The notes under the pieces: model-generated
Database searches by the model: none
Told to the model about the DNA's origin: nothing
What the model saw: only the letters and a program-made list of their open reading frames with translations
Translations under genes and position numbers: made by a program
Assembly: GCF_000443165.1 (NCBI RefSeq)
Contig: NZ_ATJV01000002.1
Span: 62,001 to 126,000 of the forward strand
DNA from: Thauera terpenica 58Eu
GTDB lineage: Bacteria > Pseudomonadota > Gammaproteobacteria > Burkholderiales > Rhodocyclaceae
Length of the DNA: 64,000 nucleotides
Direction: 5' to 3'
Part shown: positions 38,683 through 49,850 of the stretch, piece after piece
How positions within the stretch are numbered: position 1 is the first letter of the stretch
Layout of the letters: each line of letters starts with the position of its first letter

Positions 38683-39711
38683 ATGGAAGAGGCGGACTTG
38701 GCTACTCTCGGACAAACACGGACGAAAACACAAGCACGACTTGTCGGCGACATTGGCGGCACCCATGCGCGCTTTGCGATTGCCGATGCAAACGGCCGCC
38801 TGGACCATGTGCGCGTGCTGCGCTGCGCGCAATTCGCCGATCCCGAGCAGGCGATCCGGCATTACCTGGCGCTCACCGGGCTCGCCCTCCCCTCCACTGC
38901 GGCCTTTGGCATCGCCAACCCGGTGAGCGGCGACGAAGTGGTGATGACCAATCATCACTGGCGCTTTTCGGTCGCTGCGCTGCGCGCCGCGATCGGCCTG
39001 CAGCGCCTGCTGCTGCTCAACGATTTCACCGCACTCGCGCTCGCCCTGCCCTTGCTGCAAGTGCACGAACGCCACGCCGTCGGCGGCGGGCAGATCGTCA
39101 CTGGCGCGGCGATCGGAGTGCTCGGTCCGGGCACAGGTCTGGGCGTATCGGGCCTGGTGGCGGCGGCCGGACACTACGTGCCGCTGCAGGGCGAAGGTGG
39201 TCATGTCACGCTGGCGGCACGCAATCGCCGTGAAGCGGACGTCATCGACTGCCTGCGCCAGCATGATGAACACGTCTCCGCCGAGCGGGTGTTGTCCGGC
39301 CCCGGCCTGATCATCCTGCACGACGCCCTGCGCGCGATGGCCGGCCAGCCGGCGGCGTCCTTGCCCAGCACCGAGATCAGCGCCCGCGCCATCGCCAGCA
39401 CCTGCCCTTACTGCATGGAAGCCCTGCACCTGTTCTGCGCACTGCTGGGCACGGTCGCCGCCGACCTTGCGCTCACCCTGGGCGCGCGCGGCGGCGTCTA
39501 TCTCGGCGGCGGCATCCTTGGGCAGCTGGGCAGGTTTTTCACCCGCTCGGCCTTTCGTCAGCGCTTCGAGGACAAGGGTCGTTTTTCCGCCTACCTCGCG
39601 CAGATCCCGACCTTCATCATCGATGCACCCTACGCGGCCCTGAGCGGTGCGGCAATTGCCCTCGAAAGCCCTCTTTGCATAGGTTACGAAAGCACAGAAC
39701 GGGCACAATGA
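38683..39711 (+). CDS. glk: Glucokinase
   Basis: A 342-residue glucokinase of the E. coli Glk type, phosphorylating glucose with ATP. The phosphate-binding motif is LVGDIGGTHARFAIAD. LLNDFTALALALP carries the catalytic Asp region, and GPGTGLGVSGL is the adenosine motif. A TTG at 38698, 5 nt after GGAAGAGG, is a likely alternative start that would shorten the protein by five residues. It leads glk-pgi-pgm, all on the plus strand. Confidence 0.93.
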   Translation: MEEADLATLGQTRTKTQARLVGDIGGTHARFAIADANGRLDHVRVLRCAQFADPEQAIRHYLALTGLALPSTAAFGIANPVSGDEVVMTNHHWRFSVAALRAAIGLQRLLLLNDFTALALALPLLQVHERHAVGGGQIVTGAAIGVLGPGTGLGVSGLVAAAGHYVPLQGEGGHVTLAARNRREADVIDCLRQHDEHVSAERVLSGPGLIILHDALRAMAGQPAASLPSTEISARAIASTCPYCMEALHLFCALLGTVAADLALTLGARGGVYLGGGILGQLGRFFTRSAFRQRFEDKGRFSAYLAQIPTFIIDAPYAALSGAAIALESPLCIGYESTERAQ

Positions 39712-39783
39712 GGGCTGACGGCTGCGCGTCGGCCCGCCCCAGGGTCGCCCGTCGGCCTGCCCCACTCCAGCACTGTATCGATC

Positions 39784-43189
<3,406 letters not shown>

Positions 43190-43224
43190 GGACCTGCGCT
43201 GCGCCGCCAGGAATACATCCCAGT

Positions 43225-43254
43225 AAAAAAAGAGGCCCGGAGGGAAGCCGGGCC
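43225..43254 (-). terminator. Intrinsic terminator downstream of ridA
   Basis: A 7-bp GC stem (GGCCCGG at 43234-43240, CCGGGCC at 43248-43254) is followed on the minus strand by TCTTTTTTT. It is 125 bp past the ridA stop and the first terminator in that direction. It lies between the convergent pgm and ridA genes. Confidence 0.75.
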
Positions 43255-43379
43255 AAAAAGGGAGAACCTGAATTCAGCAGTACTCAATCGTGCTCAGCTG
43301 CCACAGCCAGCCAAAGGGGAGAGGTTCGAGTCACCCAAAATCACCGCGCCTGGCCACAAGTGGCTGAGCACGCCTCGGT

Positions 43380-43799
43380 TCAAGCCTGCAGCACGGCGAT
43401 CGCGGAGATCTCGACCAGCAGCTCCGGCCCGGAGAGGGCCTCGACCCCGATCATGGAGAAGGCGTGCGCGGGAAAGGGCTTGCCGTCGATCGCGGTTGCC
43501 ATCGCGGCCATGACCTGCTCGCTGGCCTGACCGTTCAAGCCCTTGATGTAGACAGTGCTGCTGACGATGTTCTCGACCGTGCCACCGGCGGCTTCCACCG
43601 CAGTCCTGAGGTTGTGCAGCGCCTGCGTCGCCTGGGCGCGATAGTCGCCGGCACCGACGAGCTCGAAGGTGTTGGTGTAGGCCGACTGGCCGGCGATATA
43701 GACGGTCGAGCCCCCGCCTGCGGCCACCACGACCTGGGCAAGGCCATCGAACTTGAGCAGGGTGGGCGGGTTGATCTTCTGGATTGACATGGTGTTCAT
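43380..43799 (-). CDS. RidA family protein (reactive imine/enamine deaminase)
   Basis: A RidA/YjgF-family protein of 139 residues from ATG 43799, or 136 from ATG 43790. Family features are VYIAGQSAYT near the N-terminus, QATQALHNLRTAVEAAGGTVENIV in the middle, and a C-terminal GVEALSGPELLVEISAIAVL. The usual motif before the last strand is RVEVAxLP, so SGPELLVEIS keeps the Glu but not the usual Arg, which suggests a RidA subfamily rather than canonical RidA. Family members hydrolyse reactive imines. It lies 68 bp after the MFS gene, probably in one operon. Confidence 0.85.
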   Translation of the reverse strand: MNTMSIQKINPPTLLKFDGLAQVVVAAGGGSTVYIAGQSAYTNTFELVGAGDYRAQATQALHNLRTAVEAAGGTVENIVSSTVYIKGLNGQASEQVMAAMATAIDGKPFPAHAFSMIGVEALSGPELLVEISAIAVLQA

Positions 43800-43867
43800 C
43801 TCATTGGGGTTTGTCGGAGCGCCATGCGCTGGATGGAACAGGGTGGAGCTCACGTGCGAACACGCGC

Positions 43868-45121
43868 TCAGGATGGAACGACTAGCGCTGCGCGCGGCAG
43901 CCGTGGCGAGCGCAACAACATGATCAGCGGCAGCAGCGCAAGCGCCATCATTGCCGCGCTCAGTGACAGTGGCAGGACATAGCTCCTGGTGGAGTCGACG
44001 AGGTAGCCGAAGAGGGTGGGACCCATGGCCGCGCCCAGACCGGAGATGAGGTTACCTATGCCCAGCAGGCTGCCGAAGTTGCGCTGGCCGATGAGCTCCA
44101 TCAGCAGCGTCGGCGAAAACTGATTGACCAGATTGAAGGTCGTCCCGCCGATCAGCACGAACAGCACGAGGGCGAGCACGCCGAAGCTGGGATGGGGAGC
44201 GACCAGCAGGCAAGCCATGCCCAGGCTGGCGAGGATGACCCCCAGCACCAGCGTGCGCCCTGCCCCCCAGCGTGTGCTGAGCGCACCGAACAGCAGGCTG
44301 CCGACAATGGCCGCCGCGGCGAGGGTGCCGTAGATGAGCGCTGCCGCGTCCGCGGTGTAGCCCACCGACACGAGGTAGGGCACGAGCCCCATCAGGATGC
44401 TCAGACTGCTCAGCGTGATGAGCAGGAACATGCCGACCCACAGCCAGTAGCGTGGCATGCACAAGGCCTTGCCGATCCCGCCCTGGGTGCCGGCATCGGC
44501 CGCGGCCTGCTCGGCGGCGTGCAAGCCGGGCGGCGGCAGGCGCACCAGCCACAGCAACAAGGGCAGGCAGATGAAGAACACCATCGCGGCACAGACTTGC
44601 AAGGTGTCGCGCAAGCCGAAAGCGGCAATCATCCGCGTCAGCAGGATCGGAAAGAAGATGCCCCCGATCGCCGTCACCGCGAGCAGGACACCAAAGGCCA
44701 GGCCCTGGCGCCGCGGCGACATCCAGCGCGTCACCAGGGTGAAGGCCGGGACATAGGTCGATGCACCCACGCCTACGCCAGCAAGACCGATGGCCGCGGT
44801 GAACAGGGTCAGGCTGTCACTGTGGGCCGCCAGCACATAGCCCAGCGCAGTCACCACTGCGCCCAGCGTCATCACCGGACGCGGAGGGGCATGATCGAGC
44901 AACCAGCCCGCTGCAGGCATGGTCAGCGTCATGGTGATCATGAACACGGTGGCAATGCGCGCCGCTTGTTCAAGGCTGGCGCCGAATGCGTCTACGATGG
45001 GTAGGGTGAAGATGCTGAAGGCGTTGAAGCTGATTCCGAAGCTGATCGCCATCACCACACCCAGACCGACGACCAGAATCCAGGCCTGGCGCGTGTTGGA
45101 AGTGCTGGAGTTGGTCATCAT
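43868..45121 (-). CDS. MFS transporter
   Basis: A 417-residue major facilitator protein with about 12 hydrophobic segments and a central hydrophilic loop near residues 195-220 (PPPGLHAAEQAAADAG). It resembles the oxalate/formate and monocarboxylate-type MFS group. The transported compound is unknown. The genes around it (RidA and an FAD amine/amino-acid oxidase) point to an amine, amino acid or related acid. ATG 45121 was chosen. The upstream 81 codons lie in the regulatory region. It is divergent from the luxR-type gene. Confidence 0.85.
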   Translation of the reverse strand: MMTNSSTSNTRQAWILVVGLGVVMAISFGISFNAFSIFTLPIVDAFGASLEQAARIATVFMITMTLTMPAAGWLLDHAPPRPVMTLGAVVTALGYVLAAHSDSLTLFTAAIGLAGVGVGASTYVPAFTLVTRWMSPRRQGLAFGVLLAVTAIGGIFFPILLTRMIAAFGLRDTLQVCAAMVFFICLPLLLWLVRLPPPGLHAAEQAAADAGTQGGIGKALCMPRYWLWVGMFLLITLSSLSILMGLVPYLVSVGYTADAAALIYGTLAAAAIVGSLLFGALSTRWGAGRTLVLGVILASLGMACLLVAPHPSFGVLALVLFVLIGGTTFNLVNQFSPTLLMELIGQRNFGSLLGIGNLISGLGAAMGPTLFGYLVDSTRSYVLPLSLSAAMMALALLPLIMLLRSPRLPRAALVVPS

Positions 45122-45176
45122 GGTCTGGTGACAGAAGTCATTGGCGGACGACTTGATAGACAAAGAAGGAAAATCT

Positions 45177-45182
45177 ATCGTA
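45177..45182 (-). promoter_or_regulatory. Possible -10 element for the MFS-ridA operon
   Basis: TACGAT on the minus strand, 55 nt before the MFS start. It places a transcription start near 45170, so the palindrome centred at 45213.5 would lie at about -43, the usual place for a LuxR-type activator. Confidence 0.35.
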
Positions 45183-45206
45183 GCGAAACACCGCGACAGC
45201 GCTCTA

Positions 45207-45220
45207 GTGCCAACTGGTAC
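45207..45220. promoter_or_regulatory. Imperfect palindromic operator, MFS/luxR intergenic region
   Basis: GTGCCAACTGGTAC is a 14-bp near-palindrome. It differs from the perfect palindrome GTACCAGCTGGTAC before the oxidase gene at only two positions. Both sites border genes next to the LuxR-type regulator, which is the likely binding protein. The site lies upstream of the MFS gene and just before one possible luxR start. Confidence 0.6.
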
Positions 45221-45232
45221 CAATCGCCGACA

Positions 45233-46534
45233 ATGGGGCAAGCAGCCCGCGTCCGCGCGAGTTTGCGCGACGCCCCCCGCAAAGGAAGCCATCATGCAGG
45301 ACCTGAGTTTTCCACGCCGCGCGCCGGCGCGCAGGACACGGACGACTGGAGCTGGATCGCGCACGATTCAGGTTCTGATCCAGTGCCGGTGAACGGCCGC
45401 TTTTCCAGCCTGATCGGCCACGTCTACGAGGGCGCCTCCGAGGCGGTTCCCTGGCAAGCCTTTGTCGAGGCGCTGCGCCTGGCGCTGGACGCGCGCAACG
45501 TGATTGTCACCTTGCATCATGCCGACGATGAGGGCAGCGACATTTACGTGATGGCGCGCGTACCCGGAGACGAGATCGACTGGGCTGCGGTGGAAGCCAC
45601 TTATCGTGCCGAGCTCATGATGGACGACCCCCTGCGCCCTGACCTCATGGAGCCGGGACAGGTGAGCCTGGTCGATCGCTCCACGACCGACTTGAAGAAA
45701 CACGCCATTTTCGAGCAGATCGGCTTGTCACAGACCTTGCGTATGTGCGTCGCAGAACCCAGCGGCATCCGCTGCTGGGTGGACGTGATCCGCAGCCACA
45801 AGCATGCGGAGCCCCTGTTCACCGAGGCCGATCTCGCCCTCATGCACGCGCTGACCCCGCACCTGAGCCGCGCGCTCGGGCTGTACGCCCAGCTCAAGCG
45901 CCAGGAGACCGAGAAAGCCATCTACGAGAGCATGGCGGAGCACTTTGGCCTGGGCTGCGTGCTGCTCAACGATCAGGGCGAGGTGATCCTGGTCAATCGC
46001 GTGGCGGCGTCCATCATCGAGCAGCGACCTGGCATCGCGGTGAACAAGCAACGTCTGGTGTTGAGCGACCGCGCCGCCCAGCTCGCCCTCAACGACGCCA
46101 TTGCGGCGGTCATCTCGGCACGCTGGCAGACAGACGCCAGCCAGGGCGGAAATCTGATCCGGGTGGGCGACAGCCACGACCGGCTGGTGGGGCTGTTGGT
46201 CTATCCCGCGCCGCTGCTGCGCTATTACCGCGGTGGGCAATCGCCCTGTGTGGTGGTGCACCTGTCGGACCTGAGCGCCAGCCTCGAAGCCCTGCGTCCC
46301 AGCCAGGGGCACTCGGTGAGCCGAATCGCCCAGCTCTTCAACCTGACCCGCCAGGAAGCCACCCTGGCCCTGCTGCTGGCCTACGGCAACACCCTTGCGG
46401 AGGCGGCGCAGGAGATGGGCATCGCCGAAATTGCCGCGCGTAATTACTCGAAAAAAATCTACGGCAAGATGGGCATCGCCGGCCAGGCCGACCTGATTCG
46501 CCTGACGCTGCGCAGCATCGCCTTCCTGCGCTAG
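45233..46534 (+). CDS. LuxR-family transcriptional regulator (start uncertain, possible frameshift)
   Basis: A DNA-binding regulator of 433 residues from ATG 45233. The C-terminal HTH has SRIAQLFNLTRQEATLALLLAYGNTLAEAAQEMGIAE and KKIYGKMGIAGQADLIRL, typical of LuxR/GerE. The middle has a PAS-like fold (GCVLLNDQGEVILVNRVAASIIE). The N-terminus is unclear. In this frame, starts at 45233, GTG 45383 and GTG 45389 are possible, none with a good Shine-Dalgarno. ATG 45294, with AAGGAAG upstream, opens another frame that stops at 45392 (see the next entry). It probably controls the flanking MFS-ridA and oxidase genes. Confidence 0.82.
   Translation: MGQAARVRASLRDAPRKGSHHAGPEFSTPRAGAQDTDDWSWIAHDSGSDPVPVNGRFSSLIGHVYEGASEAVPWQAFVEALRLALDARNVIVTLHHADDEGSDIYVMARVPGDEIDWAAVEATYRAELMMDDPLRPDLMEPGQVSLVDRSTTDLKKHAIFEQIGLSQTLRMCVAEPSGIRCWVDVIRSHKHAEPLFTEADLALMHALTPHLSRALGLYAQLKRQETEKAIYESMAEHFGLGCVLLNDQGEVILVNRVAASIIEQRPGIAVNKQRLVLSDRAAQLALNDAIAAVISARWQTDASQGGNLIRVGDSHDRLVGLLVYPAPLLRYYRGGQSPCVVVHLSDLSASLEALRPSQGHSVSRIAQLFNLTRQEATLALLLAYGNTLAEAAQEMGIAEIAARNYSKKIYGKMGIAGQADLIRLTLRSIAFLR
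45294..45392 (+). other. Leader ORF or frameshifted 5' end of the luxR-type gene
   Basis: A 32-codon ORF starting MQDLSFPRRA with a good AAGGAAG Shine-Dalgarno. Its TGA overlaps the in-frame GTG 45389 of the luxR-type gene as GTGA. Codon third positions look coding in this frame at first, then in the luxR frame after the run near 45309-45332. That fits either a translationally coupled leader peptide or a one-base indel, real or from sequencing. Confidence 0.4.
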
Positions 46535-46589
46535 CCTCCGGCCTCCGGCTCAAGCGCCAAACCTGAAAGGCAGCAGCAGGCATGCACAA

Positions 46590-46605
46590 AGTACCAGCTG
46601 GTACT
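46590..46605. promoter_or_regulatory. Perfect 16-bp palindromic operator before the oxidase gene
   Basis: AGTACCAGCTGGTACT is a perfect 16-bp palindrome between the luxR-type stop and the oxidase start. It shares 12 of 14 core bases with the site at 45207-45220. A -10-like TACCAT at 46628-46633 would put transcription start near 46640, with the palindrome centre at about -42. Confidence 0.65.
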
Positions 46606-46703
46606 AGAGCGGCGCGCAGCGCATCCCTACCATTCCCGAGGTAAATGCGCAGCAAGAAAGGGCTGTGTCCGAATCACTTGCACACGCGTCAAAGGCCTTG
46701 CTG

Positions 46704-48065
46704 ATGAATTTTCCCGCCCCTCCGATGACCGCCTCCAATTCCTGCACCGCCACCCGCGCCGAATTCGAGAGCGGCACCGTGCCCATCCATTGCAGCGCAT
46801 GGCCGCCAGCCACCCTCACCGCCAGCTACCCCGCCCTGGAACAGGACATCGAAGCCGACGTCGTCGTCATCGGCGCAGGTCTGGCGGGCTCTTCCGTCGC
46901 CCTGCATCTGGCCGAACGCGGCATCTCGGTGGTGGTGGTGGAAGCCGCACAGCCCGGCGACGGCGCATCCGGACGCAACGCCGGCCATGTACAACCCTTT
47001 CTCGACGCGCTCGAGCCGCTGCAGTCCTGGCCCGGCCAGGGACAGCCCTTCATCGACTTCTTCATTGAAAACCGCAATATCGTGTTCGACTTGTGCGCCA
47101 GGCACGGCATCGACGGCGACGCGGTGAAATCAGGCATGGTCGAAGCCGCGTACAAGAAGCAAGGTGCGCTGGAAACCAAGGCGGCACGCTGGCAAAAGCT
47201 CGGCTACGAGGTCGATGTCATCGGCGCGGACCGCCTGCGCGAAATGCTCGGCACCGACGCTTACAGCTACGGCTTGCATTGGCGCGAAGGTGGGCAGGTC
47301 AACCCCTACCTGTTCACCCATGGCCTGACTAGTGCGGCTGCGGGCCTGGGTGCCCGTGTCTTCGGCGACTCGCCCGCCCTGAGCTGCGACAAGCGTGGCC
47401 AGGGATGGATCGTCACGACCCCCCGCGGCAGCGTTCGCGCCCAGAAGGTCATCATCTGCACCAACGGCCACACCGGCAACGCGTTTTTCCCCGAACTGGC
47501 GCGCACCCGCTATCCCCTGGTGGCCTGCGCCATGGCGACCAAACCCTTGCCGCAGGCGGTGCTCGACACGGTCAACCCCGCCCGCGTGGCGCTCACCCAG
47601 TACCCCGCCGGCCTTTTCCCGATCGTCATCGACGGCCGCAAGCGCATGATCACCGCCACCATTCCCTACCCCGGTCGGGCCGATGCGGCGCAAACGTATT
47701 TCGCCTATTTCCTGCGCTATCTGCACCGCACCTTTCCCCAGACCCGGGGCGCCGCCATTGAGCTCGAGTCCTACTGGACCGGGGTCACGGCCAGTTCATC
47801 CCACGTCTATCACAACGACTTCGCCAAGCTCTATGAGGTGGCCGACGGTGTCATGGCGCTGATGAACCTGGGCACCTGGGGCAACGTCATGGGCCCCTTG
47901 CTGGGCATGAACCTGGCCCACGCCATCGCCGCCGAACGCCCGCAGGATCTGCTCATGCCTGTCGAGCGCCCGGCCAGCGTGCGCTTTCCGCGTCTGTTCG
48001 AATTCAAGATTCGCCATCTGGCGATCCCGGCGGCGCGCGTGGCGGACCGCTTCGGACTGGTCTGA
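46704..48065 (+). CDS. FAD-dependent amine/amino-acid oxidoreductase (DAO family, PuuB-like)
   Basis: A 453-residue flavoprotein. The FAD Rossmann motif is DVVVIGAGLAGSSVALHLAERG, followed by VVVVEAAQPGDGASGRNAGHVQPFLD, the pattern seen in gamma-glutamylputrescine oxidase-type enzymes. The C-terminal FAD site includes YWTGVTASSSHVYH and LMNLGTWGNVMGPLLGMNLAHAI. It should oxidise a C-N bond to an imine. ATG 46704 has AAAGG 8 nt upstream; GTG 46665 is an alternative with a badly spaced ribosome site. RidA in the same cluster could clear the imine. The substrate is unknown. Confidence 0.86.
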   Translation: MNFPAPPMTASNSCTATRAEFESGTVPIHCSAWPPATLTASYPALEQDIEADVVVIGAGLAGSSVALHLAERGISVVVVEAAQPGDGASGRNAGHVQPFLDALEPLQSWPGQGQPFIDFFIENRNIVFDLCARHGIDGDAVKSGMVEAAYKKQGALETKAARWQKLGYEVDVIGADRLREMLGTDAYSYGLHWREGGQVNPYLFTHGLTSAAAGLGARVFGDSPALSCDKRGQGWIVTTPRGSVRAQKVIICTNGHTGNAFFPELARTRYPLVACAMATKPLPQAVLDTVNPARVALTQYPAGLFPIVIDGRKRMITATIPYPGRADAAQTYFAYFLRYLHRTFPQTRGAAIELESYWTGVTASSSHVYHNDFAKLYEVADGVMALMNLGTWGNVMGPLLGMNLAHAIAAERPQDLLMPVERPASVRFPRLFEFKIRHLAIPAARVADRFGLV

Positions 48066-48299
48066 GCGCAGCCGCACACCACAGCTGCCAAGCAAGGGCG
48101 GATACCTGCGCGACGGTCTCACTGTACTCGTCGATGAATCGTGTCCGCGATGCTCGCTTCGCTTTGGGTGTCTAATGGAAGCCTGTTAAGCCATACCTTA
48201 GCGATACTTCTCCTGCGCGCGCTCGTGTATCGTGGCAATCTCGGCCAAGGCCTTAAGGCTTTGCCAACCTTCCATCACGGAACCGTGTTGCTCAAGGCC

Positions 48300-49184
48300 A
48301 TGGACGCTTTTCCACTCAGACTTCGCAGCCGATTCGCCTTTCTCGCCAGCCTGGCGGGCCTACTGGTCTGTCTGGGGGTGTATCGGCTCTGGGCGTATTT
48401 TGACGCCCATGCGCCGACGCTGGCGCTGGCGCTGGCGGGTGGGCTGATGGCGGCAGCAGCGACCGCAGCGGGCACGCTCCCCATCCTGACCATGCGCACG
48501 CTGTCGGCGCGCGTACAGGATTCGATGTATGGCTTTGGCGCGGGCATCATGCTGGCCGCGACCGCCTTTTCGCTGACCATTCCAGGGCTAGACGCCGCGG
48601 CGCAGGAGGGCCACGGCCCGTGGGCCGCAGGCGCGATCATGGCCACTGCCATCTTGCTGGGCGGGGCCGCATTGCTGGCGGTCGATCGGGTACTGCCACA
48701 CGAGCATTTCATCAAGGGCCGCGAAGGCGTCGAGGTTCAGCGCCTGCGCCGCACCTGGCTGTTCGTTTTCGCCATCGCCCTGCACAACCTGCCCGAGGGC
48801 CTGGCCATCGGTGTCGGTTATGCCGGCAATGATGTCGCGCGCGGCACGGCGCTGGCCATCGGCATTGCGATACAGGATATTCCCGAGGGCCTGGTCGTGG
48901 CCGTCGCCTTGCTGTCTGCGGGCTACAGCCGGGCCTTTTCGGTCCTGCTGGGCATGGCCTCGGGGCTGATCGAACCCATCGCCGCGGTATTCGGCGCCGC
49001 AGTCGTGGTCTGGTCGGCGCCGCTGCTGCCCTGGGGCCTGGGCTTTGCTGCGGGCGCCATGCTGTTCGTGGTCAGCCACGAGATCATCCCCGAGTCCCAC
49101 CGCCAGGGCCACGAAGCCTACGCCACCGCAGGCCTGTTGGTCGGCTTCGTGCTGATGATGGTGCTGGACACCGCGCTGGCCTGA
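48300..49184 (+). CDS. ZIP family metal transporter
   Basis: A 294-residue inner-membrane protein with about eight hydrophobic helices. The ZIP signature is FVFAIALHNLPEGLAIGVGY, with the metal-binding His and Glu on helix IV, and IAIQDIPEGLVVAVAL is the matching motif on helix V (Asp in place of the usual His). FVVSHEIIPESHRQGHE follows. The histidine loop between helices III and IV is short and acidic/basic rather than His-rich. Likely cargo is Zn2+ or another divalent ion. ATG 48300 was chosen; 53 more upstream codons are open but not family-like. Confidence 0.88.
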   Translation: MDAFPLRLRSRFAFLASLAGLLVCLGVYRLWAYFDAHAPTLALALAGGLMAAAATAAGTLPILTMRTLSARVQDSMYGFGAGIMLAATAFSLTIPGLDAAAQEGHGPWAAGAIMATAILLGGAALLAVDRVLPHEHFIKGREGVEVQRLRRTWLFVFAIALHNLPEGLAIGVGYAGNDVARGTALAIGIAIQDIPEGLVVAVALLSAGYSRAFSVLLGMASGLIEPIAAVFGAAVVVWSAPLLPWGLGFAAGAMLFVVSHEIIPESHRQGHEAYATAGLLVGFVLMMVLDTALA

Positions 49185-49222
49185 AAGGCCGACATCAAAC
49201 ACGACGGCTGGGTCCGCGCTGC

Positions 49223-49846
49223 CTAGGCGCGCGCCGCCACGACCACGAAGCTGCCCTCGCCGTAGCCGGGACGCACGGGCTCGATCACCGCGGGCTCAGC
49301 GCAAATCAGGGTCTGCGCCCAGGCCTCGATGGTGAAGCCGGCGCTTTCGAGCAGGACGCCGACCTCCTCCGCACTGTGAAACTTTGCGTCCCGATAGAAG
49401 GTGCTCTCGGCACTGCGGGCAAGGTAGTCACGCCCGAGTGGGCTGGCACGATCGATGAAGCCGATCACCAGGCGCCCTCCCGGACGCAACACCCGGCGCG
49501 CCTCGGCGAGCAGGCGCGACGGTGAATCCACAAAGCACAGCGTGGTGACCACGAGCGCATGGTCAAAGCTGTGCGCTGCAAACGGCAGCGCCTCGGCATA
49601 CCCACGCACCGCCGCCACCCCGCGCGCGGCAGCGAACGCAAGCATCGCCGGCGCTGGATCCAATCCAGTGGCAATGCCTAGCGGCGCGGCGAAGCGCCCC
49701 CCGCCTACGCCGATCTCGAGACCGCGCCCGCCGCAGGGCACGAACGCTCGCAGCGCAAGCAGTTCAGAGAGATAGGCGATGTGATGACGCTCAAACCATT
49801 GGTCATAGCGCGCGGCGTTGGCATCAAAAACTTCGCTTGCTGACAT
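49223..49846 (-). CDS. Class I SAM-dependent methyltransferase coupled to the TIR gene
   Basis: A 207-residue UbiE/Methyltransf_11-like protein with motif I GLEIGVGGGRFAAPLG, GLDPAPAMLAFA (post-I Asp) and FDHALVVTTLCFVDSPSRLLAEARRVLRPGGRLVIGF (motifs II and III). The substrate is unknown. ATG 49846 is 4 bp past the stop of the TIR-domain gene, with a GAGG site inside that gene's end, so the pair is translationally coupled. A functional link is possible but unproven. Confidence 0.82.
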   Translation of the reverse strand: MSASEVFDANAARYDQWFERHHIAYLSELLALRAFVPCGGRGLEIGVGGGRFAAPLGIATGLDPAPAMLAFAAARGVAAVRGYAEALPFAAHSFDHALVVTTLCFVDSPSRLLAEARRVLRPGGRLVIGFIDRASPLGRDYLARSAESTFYRDAKFHSAEEVGVLLESAGFTIEAWAQTLICAEPAVIEPVRPGYGEGSFVVVAARA

Positions 49847-49850
49847 GGCC

